DNA of 8,544 nt from Nitrospira sp. (GTDB taxonomy: Bacteria; Nitrospirota; Nitrospiria; Nitrospirales; Nitrospiraceae), in contig JACOEF010000144.1 in the NCBI GenBank assembly GCA_024998705.1, positions 1 through 8,544 of the forward strand. The letters are read 5' to 3'. Positions 1 to 6,409 of this stretch are shown here, piece after piece. The notes beneath the pieces were generated by a model that saw only the letters and a list, made by a program, of their open reading frames with translations, had not been told where the DNA came from and ran no database searches. The translations under genes and the position numbers were made by a program. The number at the start of each line of letters is the position of its first letter. Within the stretch, counting starts at the first letter, position 1.

Positions 1-48
1 CATCAGGCTCATCAGTCGTCGCGCTGCATCGATTTCCTTCTTGCTCAT
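1..48 (-). CDS. Start of an unidentified gene, cut by the left edge
   Basis: Reading the minus strand from an ATG at 48 gives an open frame to the window edge, beginning MSKKEIDAARRLMSLM. A GGGGGA element sits about 10 bases upstream of the ATG on the minus strand and could act as a ribosome binding site. The next ATG upstream is followed almost at once by TAG, so 48 is the natural start. Only 16 residues are visible; they look like a charged amphipathic helix and no family can be named. A 12-bp perfect palindrome lies about 46 bases upstream, at 95-106, where an operator could be. Confidence 0.5.
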   Translation of the reverse strand, partial: MSKKEIDAARRLMSLM

Positions 49-94
49 CCTAGTACATTCCCCCTGTGAATCCTCTCGGAACTGACGGTCTGAT

Positions 95-106
95 GATCGT
101 ACGATC
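95..106. promoter_or_regulatory. 12-bp perfect palindrome, possible operator
   Basis: GATCGTACGATC is identical on both strands. It lies upstream of the minus-strand gene starting at 48, at a distance that fits a promoter or operator region. No clear -35/-10 pair was seen around it, so a regulatory role is inference from position and symmetry only. Confidence 0.25.
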
Positions 107-525
107 CGCGAAGGTCTGGATTGATTCTGCGATACACTGCACTGAAACATGTCTAATCGGCGAGAGAAACAGACAGCTTATAACACATCGGGGCCAAATG
201 AAACAGCAGAGACTCTGTGGCCGGCTCCCGCACCACTGACAGACCGCGCTCTCCATCAGGGCGACCCATCGGAAAATCCCGCCCCTGCGGAGCCAGATCA
301 GGGGCAGTAGCACCCCCCTCTCAGCAAGAAGCGGGGCGCCATGGTGAGACCCGACCGCTCACTAGTCATTCGCGACCGGCCATTCAATCCGATCTTTCAG
401 CCTCCATCCCACCCCACGCAAGCCGCTCCAATCTCTCAAGAATGGACGCCCGGCGACCGATAAGAGAGCCAGCGCGGGAACGCAGACCACTGCGCGCATT
501 CCATTGCTGCCCACGAGATCCGTCC

Positions 526-1017
526 ATGTCCCAACCAGGTCCCGACAATTCCCCGACACTGCCTCCCCCGATAGCCTGTCCCGACACCATCGCACCACCG
601 ACAGTTCGCACTATCATGTCGACACGAGCCGTGACCGTCACCATGGACGATTCCCTTGCTCGAGCCCGTGAACTCTTCAATGAACATCATTTCCACCACC
701 TGCTGGTCGTGCAGGGCCCGACGCTCCTCGGCATCATTTCAGATCGCGACCTGCTGAAGGCTGTGAGCCCAAACATCGGGAAGCTGTCCGAAACCGATCG
801 CGACCGGGCGACGCTCAACAAACGCGCCCATCAAATCATGAGCCGGACACTCATCACGGTCACCGCCGACACGACCGTGGAAGCCGCCGCACAACTCCTG
901 CTGGAGCATCGCGTGTCCTGCCTCCCCGTCGTCACCACGGACAGGCATCTTGAAGGCATCATCACCTGGCGGGATCTCCTCCGCGAATATCTTCGACACG
1001 AGCCCACCGGCGGCTGA
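526..1017 (+). CDS. CBS-domain pair protein
   Basis: A 163-residue protein that is almost entirely a tandem CBS (Bateman) module. CBS1 covers about residues 27-81 and contains the typical opening TVRTIMSTRAVTVTMDDS and GIISDRDLLKA; CBS2 covers about 102-157, with AHQIMSRTLITVTADTTVEA and LEGIITWRDLL. Such pairs usually bind adenine nucleotides and act as sensors. Here there is no fused catalytic, transporter or DNA-binding domain, so the partner is unknown. The frame stays open upstream to 217, but that extension is Arg/Pro/Ser-rich with no domain character. I chose the ATG at 526 because it leaves a short lead before CBS1; the ribosome site (GAGAT) is weak. The ATG at 616 would cut into CBS1. 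Probably cytoplasmic and monocistronic. Confidence 0.85.
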   Translation: MSQPGPDNSPTLPPPIACPDTIAPPTVRTIMSTRAVTVTMDDSLARARELFNEHHFHHLLVVQGPTLLGIISDRDLLKAVSPNIGKLSETDRDRATLNKRAHQIMSRTLITVTADTTVEAAAQLLLEHRVSCLPVVTTDRHLEGIITWRDLLREYLRHEPTGG

Positions 1018-1349
1018 TCGCGGGGAGATTCCCGCACCGCCACGTGCTTACGCGACCACCCGCACGAACCACATCCATCGCCCACCGCTCAGCCCTCTCG
1101 CGCACGCAGCACAGGCAACAACCAGCCGGGAGCCTTCTCACAGCCCTCACATACCCGACAGCCATTTCAGAGCAATGTTCGCAGGTTCATCGGCAGGCTG
1201 CGAGCCGCGCGCGCTTGATCGCTCGAAGAAGCGATTGAAGAAATCAGGGCGCAACCGCTACGGCAGCCAGTAACGGCTGAACCGTTACTGGCTGCCCACG
1301 GATAGCGCGATTCCCGCGCGAGGACTCGTTCGAAAGTTCGAGGACTGAG
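1018..1349. other. Convergent intergenic region with two hairpins
   Basis: No convincing gene lies between the CBS-pair gene and the convergent barrel gene. Open frames here are short, Arg/Ser/Pro-rich and lack ribosome sites. The region holds a 6-bp hairpin (ATCGCT 1218-1223, AGCGAT 1230-1235) and the strong hairpin at 1262-1296. It also holds an 8-base direct repeat, CGAGGACT, shortly before the barrel gene's stop codon. Confidence 0.6.
1262..1296. terminator. 15-bp perfect hairpin between convergent genes
   Basis: GGCAGCCAGTAACGG (1262-1276) pairs perfectly with CCGTTACTGGCTGCC (1282-1296) around a 5-base loop, CTGAA. It lies between a plus-strand gene ending at 1017 and a minus-strand gene ending at 1350, 53 bases past the latter's stop. 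That position suits a bidirectional transcription terminator or an mRNA 3'-end stabiliser. Neither side carries a T-run, so it is not a classical Rho-independent terminator. A dispersed repeat (REP/BIME-like) is the alternative. Confidence 0.5.
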
Positions 1350-1934
1350 TTAGAAGGTATGGCGCACACCGAAAATCAGGCCCATGGTGGACCCGTCACT
1401 CTGGGGGTGATTGCGCTTCCAGGCCGCATCCATATTCAACATGAGGCCCTTCGGCGCGTCCTGGACAAGGTTGGTCAACGCGTAATCGATACCACCACCG
1501 ATTCGCCAGGCAAACGTATCTTGAACATCCTTCGTATTGATATTCACGCCAAGACCGGTGGTGAAATACGGGATGAAGTTGCCGAAATGCCCGGGCCGAT
1601 ACTCCAGATTCACCGGGAGAAGCGTGATGGTATTGAGAGAGCCGTTTCGTGGCGAATCAATCCCATGATTTTCCCACTCCAACATCATACCGAGACGAAA
1701 CCACTTGTTCAGCCCGAACATGCCTTGAAAATTCAGCGCCGGACCAGCCGTCGACACCCCGGCACTCTGCGTGGTGAAGCTCGGCCCCACACGAAAACCT
1801 GCCGTGAACTTCCCCTCTTCGGCCATACCCTCACGAACCCACTCGGCGGCCTGAGAGAGTGCGGGGGCCAGGCTCAGCAAGACGCTCAGCACCCCCGCCC
1901 CACCAAACACACACTGCTCACGAATCCTGCGCAT
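1350..1934 (-). CDS. Outer-membrane beta-barrel family protein
   Basis: A 194-residue exported protein. Residues 1-30 form a signal peptide: basic MRRIREQ, hydrophobic core GVLSVLLSLAPAL, and likely cleavage after SQA or SQAA before EW. The mature part has alternating amphipathic strands rich in Gly and aromatics, such as GKFTAGFRVGPSF, FIPYFTTGLGVNI and FAWRIGGGIDYAL. It ends VRHTF, with the C-terminal Phe typical of BAM-assembled barrels. The size fits a small barrel of the OmpA/OmpW-like or PF13505 type of about 8 strands; substrate or role cannot be told. The ATG at 1934 is chosen because AGGAGG sits 6 bases upstream and the signal peptide begins there; the frame extends upstream to 1985 without signal character. 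Confidence 0.85.
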   Translation of the reverse strand: MRRIREQCVFGGAGVLSVLLSLAPALSQAAEWVREGMAEEGKFTAGFRVGPSFTTQSAGVSTAGPALNFQGMFGLNKWFRLGMMLEWENHGIDSPRNGSLNTITLLPVNLEYRPGHFGNFIPYFTTGLGVNINTKDVQDTFAWRIGGGIDYALTNLVQDAPKGLMLNMDAAWKRNHPQSDGSTMGLIFGVRHTF

Positions 1935-1974
1935 ACTGCCCCTCCTCTGATGGTAATACATTTTTGACCGGTGC

Positions 1975-2004
1975 ACTCTAGGCAAGTCGCCGTACCATTT
2001 TCAA
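1975..2004 (-). promoter_or_regulatory. Possible sigma-70-type promoter of the barrel gene
   Basis: On the minus strand TTGAAA (1999-2004) and TAGAGT (1975-1980) are separated by 18 bases, about 40 bases upstream of the barrel gene's start at 1934. The -35 matches the consensus in 5 of 6 positions and the -10 in 4 of 6. This is a prediction from sequence similarity only. Confidence 0.35.
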
Positions 2005-2221
2005 GAAAAAGCGTGCCTCGGCGTAAGGCAGAAGAGGCGCGATACGTGGCGCACACTCAGGCGACATTCCCGCCACAAAACGGCGCGCAAAGAAAACCAT
2101 TAGTACGTATCATTGAGCAGAGGCCCGGATGATGGAAACGCCCAACCCGAGGATGAGTGCGGGAACGACAAGACGAGACAGACCGCAACAAGCCTGATAC
2201 CCGGCAACAATTGTGTCGAGC

Positions 2222-2256
2222 GCAGCCGGGGAGCGGAACATTCGCTCTCCGGCTGC
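2222..2256. repeat. 14-bp inverted repeat with 7-base loop
   Basis: GCAGCCGGGGAGCG (2222-2235) pairs with CGCTCTCCGGCTGC (2243-2256) around GAACATT, with a single G-U wobble when read on the plus strand. It is GC-rich and has no T-run on either side. It lies downstream of the minus-strand gene ending at 2332 and upstream of the next minus-strand gene, so it could help end transcription or be a structured RNA element. Confidence 0.4.
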
Positions 2257-2278
2257 TGGGCCCGGCCTCCGAAAGAAT

Positions 2279-2297
2279 GAGCCGTGAAAGTCGGCTC
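2279..2297 (-). terminator. Candidate terminator of the exported repeat protein gene
   Basis: On the minus strand GAGCCG, loop ACTTTCA and CGGCTC form a 6-bp GC-rich hairpin followed by the T-rich tail ATTCTTTC. It begins about 35 bases past the stop codon at 2332, in the right orientation for that gene. The stem is short and the tail broken by C, so terminator strength is uncertain. Confidence 0.4.
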
Positions 2298-2331
2298 TGT
2301 CAGGAGATGCTGAGAACCTACCCGCGACCTG

Positions 2332-2985
2332 CTAGAATTTCGCAGGAAATTGCGCTGCCAACGCTTGAGTCAGCGCATCGGACACCACGTAGATGTGCTG
2401 CTTCATACCCGTCCAGGTCTCCGCCTCATGGACATAGTCTCCGTCTTTCAACTGCTGAAACTGCGTGAGGTGATGCGCGGCATGGGCCATGAGCAGTCCC
2501 ATCAACGTATCCTTCGGCAAATTCGGATTGGCACCGCTGAGGAACGTCGAAATCTCTGCCGCATTCGCGGTGAGAGCCTTCACGGCCGCCTCCTGCTGGC
2601 TCGCCGATCCTGCCACGGTCGCATCCAAATGATCACGAATGGCGCCATAGTGAGCGGCCAACAGAGTAAAGAGCTTGTCGGATGCCGCCTTGCCGTAGAA
2701 CGGCTCGATCGACCGGGCAATCTGCTCGGCATTGGCGACCACACCCGCTTCGGCCGCGCTCCGCGCAGGCGCATTTTTATCCATCGTCGCCACGGCAACA
2801 TTGCGAATGGACAGGATATGGCCGAGCCAGAGATCCCGAAGCACGGCCTTGGTCTCCGCCACCTTGGCCAGGTGCGCCGTCGCCGACGGGGACACCGTTG
2901 CGGCAGGCGACTCAGTCGAATGGGCACAAGCAATCGGGGATAGGGCCAACAGGAACACAGGCAACGCTCGAACCAGCTTCTGCAT
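2332..2985 (-). CDS. Exported helical protein with three 56-residue repeats
   Basis: A 217-residue protein with a signal peptide (MQKLVRALPVFLLALSPIAC). Cys20 may be a lipidation site, although Pro at -3 makes the lipobox imperfect; cleavage at ACA is the alternative. After a Ser/Thr/Ala linker, residues 49-104, 105-160 and 161-217 align without gaps as three copies of a predicted helical hairpin. Each begins LxxLxxxH: LRDLWLGH, LFTLLAAH, LMGLLMAH. Copies 1 and 2 also share ANA followed two residues later by Ile. Location is probably periplasmic or membrane-anchored. Function is unknown; the His at the same place in each copy suggests possible metal or heme binding, which is inference. The start at 2985 is set by AAGGAG about 8 bases upstream and by the signal peptide. 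The Crp/Fnr-type gene lies 133 bases upstream on the same strand. Confidence 0.8.
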   Translation of the reverse strand: MQKLVRALPVFLLALSPIACAHSTESPAATVSPSATAHLAKVAETKAVLRDLWLGHILSIRNVAVATMDKNAPARSAAEAGVVANAEQIARSIEPFYGKAASDKLFTLLAAHYGAIRDHLDATVAGSASQQEAAVKALTANAAEISTFLSGANPNLPKDTLMGLLMAHAAHHLTQFQQLKDGDYVHEAETWTGMKQHIYVVSDALTQALAAQFPAKF

Positions 2986-3118
2986 GATAACTCTCCTTTG
3001 GAAAATAGTAATAGCGCGCCGGATCAACCAACACCGGCAGTAGTATCGATAGGCAAGGATAGAGAACGGAGGCAAGCCTGTCAGTTAGCGGGATAACATT
3101 ACGGGAAGAATTGCTGGC

Positions 3119-3847
3119 CTAGAAGCCGGAATCGCTGAGATTGGCAGGCATCTTTTCCGCAGAACTCAAAAATCCGTCGAGACCGGCACGATGCATCAGC
3201 AACCCGTCCTTCCGGGCGTAATTGATCAGGCCCCGCTCGCGCAATTGGTTGAGGAGGGTCGAGACCACTTCCCGGCGCGCGCCGCTCATCTGCGCCAGAT
3301 CGTCCTGTCGGAAATAATGCGTGAGCCGCACCCATTCGCCGTCCGGCTCGCCGAATTCATCGGCCAGCCGACCCAGCGTCCGCACTAATCGCTCCATGGT
3401 GCTGCTGAACGAGAGGGTCTGGATCTGGTCATAGGCCGCCGACAGCTGCTGCGCGACGTTGGAGAGAAACAGTAGGAAGGCGGGACGATTGTTCTGCAGA
3501 TGCGCCACAAATTCATCGAAGTTCAATTCGACGATCTCGCTGTCTTCCATCGCCACGGCCCGTTCGCGACGCTCCCCGGTGCAATGACAGAGCTCGCCGA
3601 ACACCTCTCCGGTTTGATGCAGGCGGAGAATCAATTCACGGCCATCCTCGGTCAGAGAAGTCAACTTCACGAACCCGCGCCGAAGGAAGAAGACACTCTG
3701 AGCCGAATCGCCGAGGCCGTAGACGAGTTCGCCCTTGGCCACGGCACGCCCGGGCCTGTTCATGAGCTGCTCGCAAAGTTTACCGCGAAAACAGCCCGAC
3801 AGAGCTGCGCAATGACGGTGGTCTGTCATATTCATCGCCGTGTACAT
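3119..3847 (-). CDS. Crp/Fnr-family transcriptional regulator
   Basis: About 242 residues, the usual size for Crp/Fnr proteins. Residues ~35-125 form the cyclic-nucleotide-binding-like barrel (KGELVYGLGD, FFLRRGFVKL, TGEVFGEL). A long dimerisation helix covers ~128-163. The C-terminal winged helix-turn-helix has YFRQDDLAQMSGARREVVST with a recognition helix around 189-203. In the phosphate-binding loop the CRP Arg-Ser pair reads Arg-Ala (RERAVA), so cAMP is not assured as ligand. Cysteines at 13, 19 and 25 (Cx5Cx5C) plus C87-H-C89 could hold a redox or Fe-S sensor, but the pattern differs from FNR's. The start at 3847 is chosen because GAGGGA lies 6 bases upstream; ATGs at 3850 and 3871 are in frame. 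It is divergent from the cytochrome gene. Confidence 0.9.
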   Translation of the reverse strand: MYTAMNMTDHRHCAALSGCFRGKLCEQLMNRPGRAVAKGELVYGLGDSAQSVFFLRRGFVKLTSLTEDGRELILRLHQTGEVFGELCHCTGERRERAVAMEDSEIVELNFDEFVAHLQNNRPAFLLFLSNVAQQLSAAYDQIQTLSFSSTMERLVRTLGRLADEFGEPDGEWVRLTHYFRQDDLAQMSGARREVVSTLLNQLRERGLINYARKDGLLMHRAGLDGFLSSAEKMPANLSDSGF

Positions 3848-4014
3848 CATGTGTCCCTCACTCTTGCGCATTGTACCGGGATCCTAACGCGCGTGACCAG
3901 CCCCCCGCACGAAGCACCATGACTCTTCTCCACAATCAGGCATGGCACTGTCCCCCCTCGCTCGATTATGATGGAAGAAACAGGTCCGACAACCAGGCTG
4001 CCCGGACACTGACC

Positions 4015-4829
4015 ATGCCGACATCTTCCCATCAGCGCCCGAACCGAAGAAACCATCCTGGAATTGCCCTCATCGGGGGAGTCTGTCTCGCGATTTCGTT
4101 AGGTGCCGGTTCACAGCTGTGGGCCGGATCTCCATCCAAGACCAAGCCGGCCATCGGACCGGCGGATGCCGGCAAGGCCGAATAATCTTCAACGGCAAGG
4201 GCCTCTGCTCCACCTGCCATGGCGTCGACGGCTATCGAGACCGCCTGCCCCCGCAGCTCAGCACACACATCCGGGAGAATATCGAACGCCTCAACCCTGC
4301 GCCGCCCGACTTGCGACAGGCGGCTGCACTCACCCTCACCTCCGACAAACAACGGTTCGAATCGATCAGGCACGGGCATCTCCGCACCGCCATGTATCCA
4401 CTCTCGAAAGAGGCCCTTTCCGACGAAGAGATTCTTGCGTTACTCCCGTACCGGGCTTCCATTCGCGGCACGGTGCCGCCACCCGCCCCCATCTCCGGAC
4501 TCGATACCTCGCTACGTGGTGATGCCAAGAGCGGACGGCAGCTCTATCATGAGCTCGGTGGATGCGCGATCTGCCACGGGATCGAAGGTGATCTGGCTCG
4601 GCGCCCGCCGATGTCCGCCGACTTAGCCAAACGGCTCGATGCGCTTCCGGCGCCGCCCGCAAACCTCCGGAATCCCGTCACGCTGAAATCACAGAACGAC
4701 GAAGACCGCTACTACTCGATCAAACGCGGCCACCCCGGCACAGCCATGTATCCCAAGACGCTCCTCCGGGACGAAGATATCCGCAACCTCGTCGCCTACC
4801 TCGCCACCCTCCGTGAGCCTGGCCGCTGA
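4015..4829 (+). CDS. Diheme cytochrome c, with apparent one-base frameshift after signal peptide
   Basis: Two similar class I cytochrome c domains lie in one frame from about 4176. Each has a heme site (CSTCH, 4206-4220; CAICH, 4563-4577) and a distal Met in the repeated TAMYP, so the protein arose by internal duplication. It should be an exported electron carrier or the cytochrome subunit of a redox enzyme. The matching signal peptide (from ATG 4015: RRNHPGIALIGGVCLAISL, cleavage near LWAG) is in another frame and stops at 4185. One extra base within AAGG at 4174-4177 would join them as ADAGKGRIIFNGKG, a natural lead-in to the first heme site. Read without repair, the heme frame starts at ATG 4119 and lacks any export signal. 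The ribosome site at 4015 is weak. Real mutation and sequence error are both possible. Confidence 0.8.
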
Positions 4830-4874
4830 TACCGACAGCACCATCGCCCCCCCCGTACGCCAGCTTCCGGTCGT

Positions 4875-5354
4875 TCATCGGAGCCTCTGCTCTCCGAGTT
4901 GCCGAACCAGATACCCCACGATGACAACATTGAGGAGGAGCATCGCCCCATGCAGCACCGACACTTGCCTCATCACGTCGTAGAATTCAACGGGCAGAAA
5001 AACACTGCTGGAGATGACGGTCATATATCCGGCCCACGAGGCTTCAAGCCACAGGCCGCACCCTTCGACGAGCAAGAGGACGGAGTACAACAGACTGGCA
5101 TAGGCCATGAGCAGCAGGGTGTGGGACGAAACAACGGGAATCTTCAGCAGCAGCGAATGCACCAGGCGGGAATGGCCGTGCAAATGCAACACATCCATCG
5201 CCGGAGCCAAGAAGGCAGCGATCTCAGGATCCACCAGCCGTAACAGCGCCCCGCCGACAAACAGCAAGACCATCCCCTTGACCAGCTTGAAGAGGGCGAT
5301 CAGCGTAAGGCCCGTGTGTGATGGTGCTAGCGATTGCGCCAGGAATGGAGTCAT
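4875..5354 (-). CDS. DUF2127 family integral membrane protein
   Basis: A 159-residue inner-membrane protein with four predicted spans, at about residues 17-40, 78-100, 106-125 and 133-152. The motifs are those I associate with DUF2127: GLTLIALFKLVKG at the first span, VEGCGLWLEASWAGYMTVISSSVFLPVEFYD split between spans 2 and 3, and a final LLLNVVIVGYLVRQL. A His-rich stretch (HLHGHSRLVH, 57-66) lies in the loop after span 1. The function of the family is unknown to me. The ATG at 5354 is chosen because the upstream extension begins at TTG and is not membrane-like; the ribosome site is weak (GAGA about 7 bases upstream). It converges on the cytochrome gene, with only 45 bases between the stops and no obvious terminator there. 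Confidence 0.8.
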   Translation of the reverse strand: MTPFLAQSLAPSHTGLTLIALFKLVKGMVLLFVGGALLRLVDPEIAAFLAPAMDVLHLHGHSRLVHSLLLKIPVVSSHTLLLMAYASLLYSVLLLVEGCGLWLEASWAGYMTVISSSVFLPVEFYDVMRQVSVLHGAMLLLNVVIVGYLVRQLGEQRLR

Positions 5355-5486
5355 GCTATTTCTCGCGACTCCAGCACAACCGGAACGAGCCGCCTTATCT
5401 TTCCACAAGCCTTACCGGCCCCTTGTTCATCCCACCCGCATTGCCCAGGCTCTGCACATCAAACGTTCAGGAAAGGTCAGATCGAT

Positions 5487-5846
5487 ATGAACGAACAACG
5501 GGCCGACAGTCTGGCTCAAGCCTGGATCGACGCCTGGAACCGGCACGATCTGGACGCCATTGTGCACCATTATGCAACGGACGTGGAGTTTACCAGCCCG
5601 TTCGTACCGGCGCTATCCGGTGAGCCGTCCGGCACCATCCATGGGCGAGACCCATTACGAGCGTATTTTCGAAAAGGACTCGACGCCTACCCAAACCTGC
5701 ACTTTGAATTAATACGCACGCTGACAGGGGTCAACAGCCTGTTGCTCTACTACCGTAGAGTCAACGGATTACTGGCGGCGGAAATGATGACGGTCGACGA
5801 GGCGGGGCAGATCCAGACGGTGCGCGTGCATTACGTCAAAGAATAG
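5487..5846 (+). CDS. SnoaL/NTF2-like domain protein
   Basis: A 119-residue soluble protein with the alpha+beta cone pattern of SnoaL/NTF2-like proteins. It opens with the helix AWIDAWNRHDLDAIVHHYA, followed by DVEFTSPF, then a GTIHGRDPLRAYFRKGL loop and helix, PNLHFELIRTLTG, a strand LLLYYRRVNG and a final strand TVRVHYVKE. Family members include polyketide cyclases, isomerases and many proteins of unknown role; the substrate cannot be deduced. The frame is open from 5334, but the ATG at 5487 starts exactly at the domain and has AGGAAAGG about 9-16 bases upstream. It is divergent from the DUF2127 gene and convergent with the gene ending at 5889. Confidence 0.8.
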   Translation: MNEQRADSLAQAWIDAWNRHDLDAIVHHYATDVEFTSPFVPALSGEPSGTIHGRDPLRAYFRKGLDAYPNLHFELIRTLTGVNSLLLYYRRVNGLLAAEMMTVDEAGQIQTVRVHYVKE

Positions 5847-5888
5847 CCGGCGCTGGGAGGCAATTGAGACCAGGCCGCGATGGACCGG

Positions 5889-6218
5889 TCACGGAGCAGC
5901 GGTCAAATGCCCGATGATCAGGTTGGCATCGCTGATCGGATCGTCGGTGAAGGGGGCCTCATGCCGCCTGGTGACGGCGGTGCTCAGTCGCTCTGCTGCC
6001 TGCCGGACCGCCAAAGGAAAGGCCTCATGCTGCTGAATCCGGCGCAAATGCTCCATCGCATCACCGCACCATAGCCGTTCGGGAAACCGCGCCAACCAGG
6101 CTTCGGCGGCCGACGCCACCGCCCGTCGCGCACAAACCCGTGCCTTGCCTTCATTGCCGTCCTTCCAGGCCATCGCTGCCGCAGCGAGTTCGCGATCAAT
6201 CATGGTAAGAGGAGCCAT
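5889..6218 (-). CDS. Small conserved-looking alpha-helical protein (HEPN-like?)
   Basis: A 109-residue protein predicted to be all helix. Its first half (DRELAAAAMAWKDGNEGKAR, then VCARRAVASAAEAWLARF) resembles small proteins in which a GKARVCARRA segment sits in a helical bundle. The second half has LRRIQQHEAFPLAVRQAAER and ends with an acidic stretch and DANLIIGHL. The arrangement recalls HEPN-type helical bundles, but the RxxxxxH nuclease motif is not seen, so this is only a fold suggestion. Either ATG 6218 or ATG 6203 could be the start; neither has a clear ribosome site. The even amino-acid composition, unlike neighbouring shadow frames, and the 42-base convergent gap to the SnoaL-like gene support it as real. 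Confidence 0.6.
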   Translation of the reverse strand: MAPLTMIDRELAAAAMAWKDGNEGKARVCARRAVASAAEAWLARFPERLWCGDAMEHLRRIQQHEAFPLAVRQAAERLSTAVTRRHEAPFTDDPISDANLIIGHLTAAP

Positions 6219-6253
6219 CAGGACCGGGGAGCGTGCCCGGTTGAAGTTGATTT

Positions 6254-6365
6254 CTGAACAGATTCAGCCCAGGAATATTTCCTCACCCTATCAGGGAAAT
6301 CCCTATTCCACTCAATAGGCTCACACAGGCATAGTGTCCCAGTCACTACATTACAACCCTTAGGG
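6254..6365. promoter_or_regulatory. Cluster of six short inverted repeats upstream of a small gene
   Basis: Within 112 bases lie CTGAA-N4-TTCAG (6254-6267), AGGAA-N3-TTCCT (6271-6283), AGGGA-N2-TCCCT (6293-6304), CCTATT-N6-AATAGG (6302-6319), TAGTG-N7-CACTA (6332-6348) and CCCT-N1-AGGG (6357-6365). The third and fourth overlap and are mutually exclusive if folded. The region separates the gene starting at 6218 (minus) from the small plus-strand gene at 6410, so it should hold both promoters. The repeats may be operator sites or a folded leader; each alone could occur by chance. Confidence 0.3.
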
Positions 6366-6409
6366 GAGCGACTGCCCTTACAGAACGCACCCGCGACGTA
6401 CAGACGGGT

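Larger units (their letters stand above)
2005..2331. other. Intergenic region with hairpins, no supported gene
   Basis: No gene is supported between the exported repeat protein's stop codon at 2332 and the promoter region of the barrel gene. Open frames present are Arg-rich and lack ribosome sites; the longest, from 2157, runs antisense into the next gene. The region contains two hairpins, listed separately (2222-2256 and 2279-2297). Confidence 0.5.

Noticed and set aside
217..525. Long N-terminal extension of the CBS-pair protein in the same open frame
   Set aside because: It is Arg/Pro/Ser-rich, has no domain character and no good ribosome site at 217; the domain begins shortly after the ATG at 526.
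1359..1967. Plus-strand open frame of 202 codons
   Set aside because: It lies antisense to the outer-membrane barrel gene, which has a signal peptide, a ribosome site and a barrel pattern; the antisense product has no such features.
2350..2943. Plus-strand open frame of 197 codons
   Set aside because: Antisense to the triple-repeat exported protein; Arg/His-rich and without a recognisable fold.
3084..3097. GTTA-N6-TAAC as a Crp/Fnr-type operator
   Set aside because: The half-sites are only four bases and do not match the known CRP (TGTGA) or FNR (TTGAT) half-sites; too weak to list as a site.
3848..4014. FNR or CRP box in the divergent regulator/cytochrome region
   Set aside because: I read both strands and found no convincing TTGAT-N4-ATCAA or TGTGA-N6-TCACA match.
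4171..4185. Programmed -1 frameshift in the cytochrome gene
   Set aside because: No slippery heptamer is present at the junction; slipping from AAG to CAA would pair poorly. A lost base is the simpler reading.
4847..4854. Run of eight C between the convergent cytochrome and DUF2127 genes
   Set aside because: Intergenic, with no reading frame for it to switch, so phase variation is not supported.
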